Shown: in pieces, positions 1 through 7,236 of the stretch
Numbering within the stretch: position 1 is the stretch's first letter
How the letters are laid out: each line of letters begins with the position of its first letter
Assembly: GCF_003369795.1 (NCBI RefSeq)
Contig: NZ_CP026730.1
Location: forward strand, 7,555,001-7,619,000
Source of the DNA: Streptomyces sp. CB09001
GTDB taxonomy: Bacteria > Actinomycetota > Actinomycetes > Streptomycetales > Streptomycetaceae
Length of the DNA: 64,000 bases
Reading direction: 5' to 3'
Made by a program: the position numbers and the translations under genes
The notes under the pieces: model-generated
The model's database searches: none
Seen by the model: the letters and a program-made list of their open reading frames with translations, nothing else
What the model was told of the DNA's origin: nothing

Positions 1-1
1 C

Positions 2-484
2 GTGGTACAGCGGGGCCTGACCGTCACCAACGCCGGCGAGGTGCTGTGGCCGCCGCCACCGGTCAAGGTGAGTGCGGCCCCCGCCGCGCAGGCCGCGGCA
101 CCCCCGACGGAGGCCAGGGCGGAACGCGAGCCCATGTCGGCGGCCAGGAAGACCAGCCTGGTTGTGGCCGGCCTGGTGGCCTTCTACTTCGTCAACGCCT
201 ACGCTCCGGCCCCGATCCCGGATCACTTCAGCGTTCTGTCGCTGTCGGTAGTGATCGGCTACTACGTGATCGGCAAGGTGGCGCACGCCCTGCACACTCC
301 GCTGATGTCCATGACCAACGCAATCTCGGGCGTCATCGTGGCGGGCGCCCTGATCCAGGTCGGCCTGGACAACACCGTGATCGAGATTCTGGCCGGGGTG
401 GCGATCCTGCTCGCCTCGATCAACATCTTCGGCGGCTTCGCCGTCACCCGCCGTATGTTGTCGATGTTCAGCAAGGGAGCTTGA
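2..484 (+). CDS. pntA: NAD(P) transhydrogenase alpha subunit, C-terminal part (5' truncated by window edge)
   Basis: The last 160 codons of PntA; the start lies outside the window. It begins in the end of the NAD(H)-binding domain (GEVLWPPPPVK), followed by an Ala/Pro linker (about residues 22-46) and four hydrophobic segments with the family-typical stretch HTPLMSMTNAISG, which forms part of the proton channel. The subunit passes hydride between NADH and NADP+ and couples this to proton movement across the membrane. The stop is 1 bp before the pntB start, so the two are co-transcribed and probably translationally coupled. Domain I and the membrane segments are fused here rather than split into separate genes as in some bacteria. 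Confidence 0.93.
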   Translation: MVQRGLTVTNAGEVLWPPPPVKVSAAPAAQAAAPPTEARAEREPMSAARKTSLVVAGLVAFYFVNAYAPAPIPDHFSVLSLSVVIGYYVIGKVAHALHTPLMSMTNAISGVIVAGALIQVGLDNTVIEILAGVAILLASINIFGGFAVTRRMLSMFSKGA

Positions 485-485
485 C

Positions 486-1967
486 ATGACCGCCACTGAC
501 AGCGCCAACGCTGCCTACATCGTCGGCGCGCTGCTGTTCATCTTCAGCCTGGCCGGCCTGTCCAGACACAAGACCGCCCGCCTGGGCTGGGCCTACGGCC
601 TCATCGGTATGATTGTCGCGCTGGCCGCGACCATCGGCTTGTCGCTGTCCGACTCCAACAATCGCGGCACCGCGGTCGTCATCCTGGTCGTCGCGATGGT
701 CATAGGCGCCGTGGTCGGCCTGTGGCGCGCCCGGATCGTGCAGATGACCGGGATGCCCGAACTGATCGCACTGCTGCACAGCTTCGTCGGCCTCGCGGCC
801 GTCCTCGTCGGCTGGGCCTCCTACGTGGAGGTCGAGGTCGACCATGCGGGCGGTTACCACGGCGCCCTGCTGAACATCCACCACGTCGAGGTCGTCGTCG
901 GTATCTTTGTCGGCGCGGTCACTTTCGCGGGCTCGATCGTGGCCTACCTCAAGCTGTCGGCCAAGATCAAGTCCGCGCCGCTGATGCTGCCGGGCAAGAA
1001 CATCCTCAACCTGGGTGCGCTGGCCGCGTTCATCGGCCTGACCGCCTGGTTCATCAACAGCCCGAGTTGGGGCCTGATGATCGCGGTCACCGTGCTCGCG
1101 CTCGCCTTCGGCTGGCATCTGGTCGCCTCGATCGGCGGCGGCGACATGCCGGTCGTCGTCTCGATGCTGAACTCCTACTCCGGCTGGGCCGCCGCCGCGT
1201 CGGGATTCCTGCTCAACAACAACCTGCTGATCGTCACCGGTGCGCTGGTCGGCTCCTCCGGTGCGTACCTGAGCTACATCATGTGCAAGGCGATGAACCG
1301 CTCCTTCATCTCTGTCATCGCGGGCGGCTTCGGCATCGAGGCGCCGTCCGGTGACGACACGGATTACGGCGAGCACCGCGAGGTCCAGGTCGAGGCCGCG
1401 GCCGAGCTGCTGGCCGAGGCCCGCTCCGTGGTGATCACCCCGGGCTACGGCATGGCGGTCGCCCAGGCCCAGTACCCGGTCGCCGAACTCGTCCGGGCGC
1501 TGCAGGCCAACGGAACCGAAGTACGCTTCGGCGTCCACCCGGTCGCCGGCCGCCTGCCGGGCCACATGAACGTGCTGCTCGCCGAGGCGAAGGTGCCCTA
1601 CGACATCGTCCTGGAGATGGACGAGATCAACGACGACCTGGCCACCACCGACGTCGTACTGGTCATCGGCGCCAACGACACGGTCAACCCGGCCGCCGCG
1701 GAAGACCCCGGTTCCCCGATCGCGGGCATGCCCGTCCTGCGGGTCTGGGAGGCCGGGGACGTGATCGTGTTCAAGCGATCGATGGCCACCGGGTACGCCG
1801 GAGTCCAGAACCCGTTGTTCTTCCGCGACAACACCCAGATGCTCTTCGGCGACGCCAAGAACAAGGTTGAGGAGATCGTCGGCGCGCTGACCCGGGCGAG
1901 TGCGGGCGGAGCCTTGTCCAAGATGCCGAAGCAGGCGGGACGACGCCACGCCGCAGCGAAGAGCTGA
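486..1967 (+). CDS. pntB: NAD(P) transhydrogenase beta subunit
   Basis: Complete 493-residue PntB. About nine hydrophobic segments fill residues 10-265. The NADP(H)-binding domain III follows, with the fingerprint PGYGMAVAQAQ, then GVHPVAGRLPGHMNVLLAEA and the GANDTVNPAA loop, and KRSMATGYAGV near the end. The start follows a GGGAG site inside the end of pntA. With PntA it forms the membrane complex that makes NADPH using the proton gradient, which would feed the many NADPH-dependent reductases nearby. A basic, Ala-rich tail of about 20 residues after the conserved domain is a lineage-specific extension. The gene runs into two large hairpins. Confidence 0.96.
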   Translation: MTATDSANAAYIVGALLFIFSLAGLSRHKTARLGWAYGLIGMIVALAATIGLSLSDSNNRGTAVVILVVAMVIGAVVGLWRARIVQMTGMPELIALLHSFVGLAAVLVGWASYVEVEVDHAGGYHGALLNIHHVEVVVGIFVGAVTFAGSIVAYLKLSAKIKSAPLMLPGKNILNLGALAAFIGLTAWFINSPSWGLMIAVTVLALAFGWHLVASIGGGDMPVVVSMLNSYSGWAAAASGFLLNNNLLIVTGALVGSSGAYLSYIMCKAMNRSFISVIAGGFGIEAPSGDDTDYGEHREVQVEAAAELLAEARSVVITPGYGMAVAQAQYPVAELVRALQANGTEVRFGVHPVAGRLPGHMNVLLAEAKVPYDIVLEMDEINDDLATTDVVLVIGANDTVNPAAAEDPGSPIAGMPVLRVWEAGDVIVFKRSMATGYAGVQNPLFFRDNTQMLFGDAKNKVEEIVGALTRASAGGALSKMPKQAGRRHAAAKS

Positions 1968-1987
1968 GGTGGCGGAGTTTCCTCCAG

Positions 1988-2042
1988 GCGCAGAGCGAGG
2001 TGGTGTCCGGACCGGAGGTCCGGACACCACCTCGCTCTGCGC
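1988..2042. terminator. Perfect 26-bp inverted repeat, 3-nt loop (hairpin 1)
   Basis: Left arm 1988-2013, loop GGA, right arm 2017-2042, with no mismatch. It lies 20 bp after the pntB stop, between the convergent pntB and VOC genes. No T-run follows, as is common for GC-rich actinomycete terminators, so a bidirectional transcription stop is the simplest reading. Arms this long and perfect are unusual for a terminator. Confidence 0.7.
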
Positions 2043-2046
2043 GGGA

Positions 2047-2113
2047 CGCGACCGAGCAGGCCGCTTGGCGCGGTACCGGATCGGTACCGCGCCAAGCGGC
2101 CTGCTCGGTCGCG
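2047..2113. terminator. Perfect 32-bp inverted repeat, 3-nt loop (hairpin 2)
   Basis: Left arm 2047-2078, loop GAT, right arm 2082-2113, perfect. It starts 4 bp after hairpin 1 and ends 44 bp before the VOC stop codon, so it would serve as the second half of a tandem bidirectional terminator. Its sequence is unrelated to that of hairpin 1. Confidence 0.7.
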
Positions 2114-2157
2114 CGCGGGGGAGTCGATGGACTTCCCCTGCATACGCGCCGCGTGGG

Positions 2158-2727
2158 TCAGAGCTTCTCGGGCAACGTGGGAGTGCGGTCGCCGGCGAGG
2201 AACCTGCGCATCATCTCGTGGGCGCGCTCGGCCTCCATCTGGTACATCTCCTTGTGGCCGTCCGGATCGACGGCGAACTCCACCAGGAGACGGTTCGGGT
2301 CGAAGACGTACAGCGACCGCAGGATCCCATGGTCGATGAAGAAGTGCTCGTACCCCTCCGCCTCGACCTGCTTGCGGATTTCCTGCTGCTGCTCGTCGTC
2401 GACCTTGAGCGCGATGTGGACGCTCGTCGGCTGCTCGCCGCTCACCATCGTGGCCTGGACAGACGACTCGGTGTACTGCATGAACGCCATGAACCCGCCG
2501 TCGGCCAGACCGAAGAAGGCGTGGCCGATCTGCTCCGTACCCTGGCCCTCGGGCACCGGCTCGATCCAGAACACCTTCAGGGGCAGGCCGGCGATGTCCT
2601 CGTAGAAGTGCCTGGTCGTCTCCAGGTCTTCGGTGTAGAAGTTGTTGTGATGCAGACGCGCAGGCGGGCGGCGAACCCCCGACCGCGTCTCCGTGGCTGT
2701 GCCTGGTTCGGTGAGCGCAGATGACAT
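2158..2727 (-). CDS. VOC-superfamily metalloprotein (glyoxalase / type I extradiol dioxygenase fold)
   Basis: A 189-residue protein with one VOC module (two beta-alpha-beta-beta-beta units). Candidate metal ligands are His in LHHNNFYTEDL, His in SVHIALKV and Glu in NRLLVEFAVD, the His/His/Glu pattern of glyoxalases and extradiol dioxygenases. The start at 2727 follows GGAAGGG at good spacing; an in-frame upstream extension has no such site. Divergent from an alpha/beta hydrolase, a pairing often seen for ring cleavage followed by hydrolysis, so a lyase or dioxygenase role on a cyclic substrate is possible; the substrate is unknown. Its promoter overlaps the palindrome at 2840-2852. Confidence 0.82.
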   Translation of the reverse strand: MSSALTEPGTATETRSGVRRPPARLHHNNFYTEDLETTRHFYEDIAGLPLKVFWIEPVPEGQGTEQIGHAFFGLADGGFMAFMQYTESSVQATMVSGEQPTSVHIALKVDDEQQQEIRKQVEAEGYEHFFIDHGILRSLYVFDPNRLLVEFAVDPDGHKEMYQMEAERAHEMMRRFLAGDRTPTLPEKL

Positions 2728-2824
2728 TGTCGATCTTCCCTTCCAAAAACCGGCTGCGCCCTGACGCCCGGACGGTGCAGGGACCGCAGCGCTGCGGGAC
2801 AGCCGCAAGCGGCTCTGTGTTTCG

Positions 2825-2853
2825 AGCGTAAGGAAGGTCTGACTTGAAGTCAA
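2825..2853 (-). promoter_or_regulatory. Predicted sigma-70-type promoter of the VOC gene
   Basis: On the minus strand: TTGACT (2853-2848), a 17-nt spacer, then TACGCT (2830-2825). The expected start near 2818 gives a leader of about 90 nt. The -35 box is embedded in the palindrome at 2840-2852. Confidence 0.5.
2840..2852. promoter_or_regulatory. Operator-like palindrome TGACTTGAAGTCA (copy A1)
   Basis: Perfect 6-1-6 palindrome covering the VOC -35 box. Read on the minus strand, its context TTGACTTCAAGTCAGAC is identical over 17 bases to the context of copy A3 on the plus strand. Confidence 0.6.
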
Positions 2854-2861
2854 CAGGTCTT

Positions 2862-2874
2862 TGACCTCAGGTCA
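2862..2874. promoter_or_regulatory. Operator-like palindrome TGACCTCAGGTCA (copy A2)
   Basis: Perfect 6-1-6 palindrome centred 22 bp (two helical turns) from copy A1. The 20-bp context 2861-2880 recurs with two changes at 2951-2970, exactly 90 bp away. Confidence 0.6.
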
Positions 2875-2950
2875 GACTCGGGGTTAGGTTTCTCCGCCTC
2901 GGGGGCGGCCCGGCAGTTCTCGTTCTCCGGATTTTGCGAGCAAGAGAGGC

Positions 2951-2980
2951 TTGACTTCAAGTCAGACTCGTTCGTACCGT
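2951..2980 (+). promoter_or_regulatory. Predicted promoter of the alpha/beta hydrolase gene, with operator copy A3
   Basis: TTGACT (2951-2956), an 18-nt spacer, then TACCGT (2975-2980). The perfect palindrome TGACTTCAAGTCA (2952-2964) lies over the -35 box, as in the divergent VOC promoter. The leader to the start at 3152 would be about 165 nt. Confidence 0.5.
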
Positions 2981-3151
2981 CAGGCAGTGTGCCGTCCACC
3001 GCATCTCTCGCGGTCGGAGCCCCGACCCTCCTGGGCGATCAAGCCGGGGCTCCGGCAATGCGCCACACCCCCCGGCCCGGCAAGCCGCGCACCACACGAC
3101 TCACCGGCCAGGTACACCCAGACCCCTCCACCAACGACGACGGAGACTCAG

Positions 3152-4480
3152 ATGGCCGACAACGTGCCGCAGTGGTCCGGCAGCAGCGCCTTCCTTCACG
3201 GGTTTGCCCGTGACGACATCGAGGGCCCTCCCAGCGGTAACCCGACGACCTGGTGGGGGTCGGCGAAGCTGGCACTCCCCGAGGGCGTCACACAGACGAT
3301 GGTGCGGCTCCAGGCCGAGGACGGTGCCCACTCGCGGGGCATTCTCTACCGCAGGGGCGACGAGAAGACCGTCCTCGTCTTCGCGCACCCGCGGGGTGAC
3401 TTCAGTTCTCACTACCTCACGCCGGTCCTGCTGGACGCAGGCGTGGCCGTGTTCGGCGGCCAGGTGCGGTCGTTTGCCAATGACTCGGACTGCATTCACG
3501 AATCCCTGCTGGCCGACGTCGCGGCCGAGATCCGTTACCTGCGGTCCCTGGGGTTCGAGAAGGTCGTGCTGGTCGGCAACAGCGGCGGCGGAAGCCTCTT
3601 CAGCTTCTATCAGGCCCAGGCCGGCATCGAGCCACCCGGGCGGCTGACCGACACCCCGGCAGGCGACCCGTACGACCTGAACGCGCTGGACCTGCCGCAG
3701 GCCGACGCCCTCATCCTGCTGGCCGCGCACCTGGGCGAGGGCCTCTACGCGTTGAACAGCCTCGATCCGTCGATGGTCGACGAGAGCGACCCGCTGTCCT
3801 GGGACCCCAGTCTGGACATGTACAACCCGGACAACGGCTACCGGGAGCCGCCCGAGACGAGCCGGTACACCGCCGATTTCCTGACGCGGTACCGGGAAGC
3901 ACAGCGGGCTCGCTGCGAGCGCCTGGACGCAATGGCGCGGGAGGACATTCGGCGGCGCCGCGAGGCGCGCGAGGCCATGAGCGCGCCCGGCTTCGCCGAT
4001 CTGCCGCTGCGAACCCGGCTCGCCACGATTCGCAGGTCCGAGGTTTCGCGCTACCTGACCGTGGCCCGCATGGACGCGAACCCCGCCTTCACCGACATGT
4101 CGATCCACCCTTCGCCCCGGGACGTCGGATCTCTGTTCGGCGGCCGCGATCCACACGCGTACAACTACCGGCTGGGTGGTCCCGCGTCGGTGGTGACGCC
4201 GGAGGCATGGCTGTCCACCTGGTCGGGACTCGCCTCGCGCGCCAGTGTCCCGGCGAACATCCCGCACGTGCACGTGCCGATGCTCGTCATCAACTACACC
4301 AGGGACATCGTGATATTCCCCGACCAGCTTCAGGACATCGTCGACCGTGCGGGGACCGAGGACGTATCCGTCGTGGAGATCGACTCCGACCACTACGGCA
4401 TGCCCGTGTCCGGCACGGGCGAAGACGTCATCGAGCAGGTCGGCGAGGCCATCTCGTCGTGGCTGGCCACGCACGACTGA
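3152..4480 (+). CDS. Alpha/beta hydrolase-fold protein
   Basis: A 442-residue protein. The nucleophile elbow is VLVGNSGGGS (G-x-S-x-G, about residues 142-151). The candidate acid is in NYTRDIVIFP and the candidate His in DSDHYGM near the C-terminus. At 442 residues it is longer than a typical 280-residue carbon-carbon hydrolase; the extra length is a large, highly charged lid insertion (about residues 210-340). The start was chosen at the ATG behind CGGAG; the upstream in-frame stretch is Pro/Thr-rich and lies over the leader. Divergent from the VOC gene and probably under the same regulator. Likely an ester or C-C hydrolase in a catabolic route; substrate not known. Confidence 0.8.
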   Translation: MADNVPQWSGSSAFLHGFARDDIEGPPSGNPTTWWGSAKLALPEGVTQTMVRLQAEDGAHSRGILYRRGDEKTVLVFAHPRGDFSSHYLTPVLLDAGVAVFGGQVRSFANDSDCIHESLLADVAAEIRYLRSLGFEKVVLVGNSGGGSLFSFYQAQAGIEPPGRLTDTPAGDPYDLNALDLPQADALILLAAHLGEGLYALNSLDPSMVDESDPLSWDPSLDMYNPDNGYREPPETSRYTADFLTRYREAQRARCERLDAMAREDIRRRREAREAMSAPGFADLPLRTRLATIRRSEVSRYLTVARMDANPAFTDMSIHPSPRDVGSLFGGRDPHAYNYRLGGPASVVTPEAWLSTWSGLASRASVPANIPHVHVPMLVINYTRDIVIFPDQLQDIVDRAGTEDVSVVEIDSDHYGMPVSGTGEDVIEQVGEAISSWLATHD

Positions 4481-4523
4481 CGGCAGGCCGGCATCCGGGG
4501 CGGCCCGGTGACGGTCCGGTCGG

Positions 4524-5083
4524 TCATGGGGCCGTTGTGGCGGCTGTGGCTGAAGCGCTGCGTCGTCCCTTGCCCGGCCGGGTCCGCGCCGATGTCTTCG
4601 GGAGGGCGAGTTCGATCAGGGTGGTGGCGAGGGCCGCGGCGGTGGGAAGTGTCTCGGAGTTCAGGGGCCGGGTCCGGGCCGACGCACCATCGAGCAGCAG
4701 CGCCAGTTGTTCACCGAGTTGTTCGGGGTCGGTGGCGCCGGCTTCCCGGGCGGTTTCGGCCAGCCGGCCGGCGACGGACTGCTTGTATTCGCGGACGCGT
4801 ACGCGTGCCGGGTGCTCAGGGTCCGCGATCTCGACGGCCGCCCCGATGAACGGGCACAGAGGAGCATGGATGTCGAAGACGGCGAGGAGTCGTTCGCGAG
4901 GTGTGAGATCGGTGCGGTGGAGCACCCCGAGCGTCGCGTCCGGGTCGAATCGGCACAGGTATTCGGCGATCAGCTCGTCCTGATGCCTTGATCGCGGAAC
5001 AGTTGGTATGACGCGCCGAGAATGCGCTCTCGTGCGCCTCTGCCCCGGCGCAGGCCTCGCGGCCCTTTCTCTGGCTCACTCAC
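4524..5083 (-). pseudogene. TetR-family regulator with the HTH recognition region deleted and frame lost
   Basis: The start at 5083 (GTG) opens a normal TetR N-terminus (ARERILGASYQLFRDQGI), then at about 4975-4985 the frame hits a stop. The neighbouring frame resumes at once with DELIAEYLCRF and a complete TetR C-terminal domain (EYKQSVAGRLAETAREAGA, then LLLDGASARTR) to 4524. The piece missing between QGI and the DELI segment is the helix-turn-helix, roughly 20-25 codons, removed out of frame. The product cannot bind DNA. It probably once repressed the SDR gene at 5296, whose upstream repeats remain. Confidence 0.72.
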
Positions 5084-5138
5084 GTGCCGAGCGCAGCTCG
5101 GAGACTCGCCCGAAAGGTGTCGGACCAATAAACAAGAC

Positions 5139-5213
5139 TGATCTGTTTACATAGCTTGAACTCCTGGCCGAGCGTGGCGTAGGCTCGTTAAGTAGATGGA
5201 TCAGTTCACATAG
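5139..5213. promoter_or_regulatory. Pair of operator-like repeats upstream of the SDR gene
   Basis: TGATCTGTTTACATAG (5139-5154) and GGATCAGTTCACATAG (5198-5213) match at 13 of 16 positions, 59 bp apart. ACTGATC also occurs in opposite orientations in the two. They lie between the broken TetR gene and the SDR gene, where a TetR operator pair would be expected. Confidence 0.45.
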
Positions 5214-5295
5214 TGGTCGTTTCATCGGGCCGTTGCAGTCCGACGGTCAGTTCCGCGGCACAGGCATATGCCGAACATCCAGCAATGGAGTAATC

Positions 5296-6030
5296 GTGGG
5301 AAAGCTTGATGGCAAGGTTGCGGTGATCACTGGCGGTTCCAGTGGTATGGCGCTGGCGGGTGCGAAGTTGTTCGTGGAGGAGGGTGCGTATGTCTTCATC
5401 ACGGGCCGGAAGCAGGACGCGCTGGACGAGGCGGTCAAGCTGATCGGCCGGAACGTGACGGGGGTGCGGGCCGATTCGGGTGACCTGGCCGATCTGGACC
5501 GGTTGTACGAGACGGTCAAGCGGGAGAAGGGCTCGATCGACGTGCTGTGGGCCAGTGCCGGGATCGGTGAGCAGCGCAAGCTCAGTGAGATCACCGAGCA
5601 GCACTTCCACGACGCGTTCTGGCTGAACGCGCGCGGCACTCTGTTCACGGTGCAGAAGGCGCTGCCCCTGTTCAACGACGGGGGTTCGATCTTCATGACG
5701 GGGTCGAACGCGTCGCTCAAGGGCTACCCCGAGTGGAGTGTCTACGCGGCGAGCAAGGCGGTGCAGCAGGCCTACGCCCGCGTGTGGGCCTCGGAGCTGA
5801 AGGACCGCGACATCCGGGTCAACGTGCTCACCCCGGGCCAGGTCGCCACGCCGATCCTGGAGAAGGTCCTCACCCCCGAGACGAAGAAGCAGTTCGAATC
5901 CCTCATTCCCCGGGGCAGGATGGGCCGCCCCGAGGAGATCGCGTCCGTCGCACTCTTCCTCGCGTCCAACGACTCCGCCTACGTCAACGCCCTCGAACTC
6001 GTCGCCGACGGCGGCAGCTCAGCAGTCTGA
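5296..6030 (+). CDS. Short-chain dehydrogenase/reductase (SDR)
   Basis: A 244-residue classical SDR. The cofactor loop is TGGSSGMAL, in which the usual last Gly of TGxxxGxG is Ala. It also has the NAG-equivalent ASAGIG, catalytic Ser in TGSNAS, YAASK, and PG-V-T in LTPGQVATP. The start is the GTG at 5296 behind GGAG (5287-5290). It is closely similar to the SDR at 43282 over the C-terminal LVADGGSS/LAVDGGGS region. First gene of a rightward set with two NTF2-fold proteins. Probably an NADP(H)-dependent alcohol/ketone oxidoreductase. Upstream repeats suggest control by the now-broken TetR gene. Confidence 0.88.
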   Translation: MGKLDGKVAVITGGSSGMALAGAKLFVEEGAYVFITGRKQDALDEAVKLIGRNVTGVRADSGDLADLDRLYETVKREKGSIDVLWASAGIGEQRKLSEITEQHFHDAFWLNARGTLFTVQKALPLFNDGGSIFMTGSNASLKGYPEWSVYAASKAVQQAYARVWASELKDRDIRVNVLTPGQVATPILEKVLTPETKKQFESLIPRGRMGRPEEIASVALFLASNDSAYVNALELVADGGSSAV

Positions 6031-6197
6031 CACGGACTCCCGCTGCCGATGTCGGAGTGGCTGACACGTGCCGGTTCCGCCGGCACGGTCGGTGTACGGC
6101 GCACGCGGAGGACGAACGGCTTCGCGTCGGACCGTGGCGACCAGTGCGACAGGGCGCCGGAGGACGCGTTTACATCTCGGACAGAAGGACCGAATCA

Positions 6198-6593
6198 ATG
6201 GCTGAGCTCCCGACCCAAGTAGTGCTGGGGTTTCTAGGGGATTTGAACGACAGCAACCTGGCGGAGGCTTTTGACCGCGTCGATCCGGACGCGACCTTCT
6301 GGCTCGCCGGAAAGGAATGGTCGGTCGGCGGCACCCATGACCGGGACGGCCTCCAGAAGCTGCTCGGAGAAAAGGTTGGGCCGCTTCTCACCGAACCGCT
6401 GGAAGTCAGAATCGTCGGGATCACCGCGGAAGGTGAACGGGTCGCGGTGGAAGTGGAGGTCAGTGGCCCGACGAAGGACGGAAGCCGGTACGAGAACCAG
6501 ATGCACATCCTGTACGTCGTGCGCGACGGAAAGATCGTCACGGTCAAGGAATACCACGACACGCTGCACGCGAGCCTGGTCATCGGACCCTGA
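6198..6593 (+). CDS. NTF2/SnoaL-fold protein
   Basis: A 131-residue cone-shaped-fold protein (three N-terminal helices then a curved sheet). It shows FDRVDPDATFWLAG, RVAVEVEVSG and the C-terminal KIVTVKEYHDTLH pattern common in this family. Members act as isomerases, epoxide hydrolases, cyclases or small-molecule binding proteins, so the reaction is not predictable. The start at 6198 follows GAAGGA. It is 167 bp downstream of the SDR and 50 bp upstream of a second NTF2-fold gene, suggesting one transcript. Confidence 0.78.
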   Translation: MAELPTQVVLGFLGDLNDSNLAEAFDRVDPDATFWLAGKEWSVGGTHDRDGLQKLLGEKVGPLLTEPLEVRIVGITAEGERVAVEVEVSGPTKDGSRYENQMHILYVVRDGKIVTVKEYHDTLHASLVIGP

Positions 6594-6643
6594 TCTCTCC
6601 ATTTCCAGGACCGTCAAGAGATCCCACACAAGGAGGAGTACCC

Positions 6644-7069
6644 ATGACCACGTTCGCCCCGCACCGCAGCACGGTCGAGTCCTTCGTCGACATCGTGCAC
6701 GGCAGTGCAGACAAGGACGCCCTCGCCGGCGTGCTCGCCGACAACGTAGTGCTGTACAGCCCGCTCGACAACGAGCCGCTCACCGGCTTCGATGCCGTCG
6801 TGTTCGCCATCCAGACCGTCCACGGGACGTCGGCCAAGCTCATCTACTCGGAGGTATTCAGCGGCGAAACCCACCACGCCATAGCGTTCCGGCTGGATAT
6901 CGGAGACACCGGGGTCGACGGAATGGACTACATTCTGCTCGACGAGGACGGCAAGATTTCCGAGATCACCATATTCTGGCGCCCGCTGCCGTCCGGTGTC
7001 GAGCTGCAGGCGAAGCTCGCCCCGGGCCTTGGCATGCAGCCCTGGGAGCTGCGCACGAACGGGGAGTAA
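6644..7069 (+). CDS. NTF2/SnoaL-fold protein
   Basis: A 141-residue NTF2-fold protein preceded by a strong AAGGAGGAG site. Visible features are the N-terminal helix (STVESFVDIVHGSADKDALAG), DNVVLYSPL, and the closing strand ISEITIFWRPLP, typical of the DUF4440/SnoaL-like group. It differs clearly from its neighbour at 6198, so this is not a recent duplication. Role unknown; the context of two SDRs and a lactonase-like protein suggests catabolic or tailoring chemistry on a cyclic ketone or lactone. Confidence 0.76.
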   Translation: MTTFAPHRSTVESFVDIVHGSADKDALAGVLADNVVLYSPLDNEPLTGFDAVVFAIQTVHGTSAKLIYSEVFSGETHHAIAFRLDIGDTGVDGMDYILLDEDGKISEITIFWRPLPSGVELQAKLAPGLGMQPWELRTNGE

Positions 7070-7080
7070 CCCGTGAATCC

Positions 7081-7111
7081 CGTGCCGTGCGCCGCACGGG
7101 CGCACGGCACG
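7081..7111 (+). terminator. 13-bp hairpin after the NTF2 gene
   Basis: CGTGCCGTGCGCC (7081-7093), a 5-nt loop, and the perfect complement at 7099-7111, starting 12 bp after the stop codon. There is no T-run. Probably ends or weakens the SDR/NTF2 transcript before the SMP-30 gene. Confidence 0.6.
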
Positions 7112-7236
7112 ATTCCCAAAGGTGTACGGGTGCTCACCACGCTGGACGGGGGCCGCTGCCCCGTGGATGCCTGTGAACCGATATCGCCGCGCCGGCGTGG
7201 CGTGCTGACACTGCTGATCCAAGGTGAGGACCGTCG

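Noticed and set aside
468..2030. Long open frame on the minus strand opposite pntB
   Set aside because: Composition is the Asp/Gly/Arg/His/Val pattern expected from the complement of a GC-rich gene; no family or start signal. The same holds for long antisense frames opposite 3152-4480, 11476-13236, 30805-32292, 32710-34209, 37201-38757 and 46218-47762.
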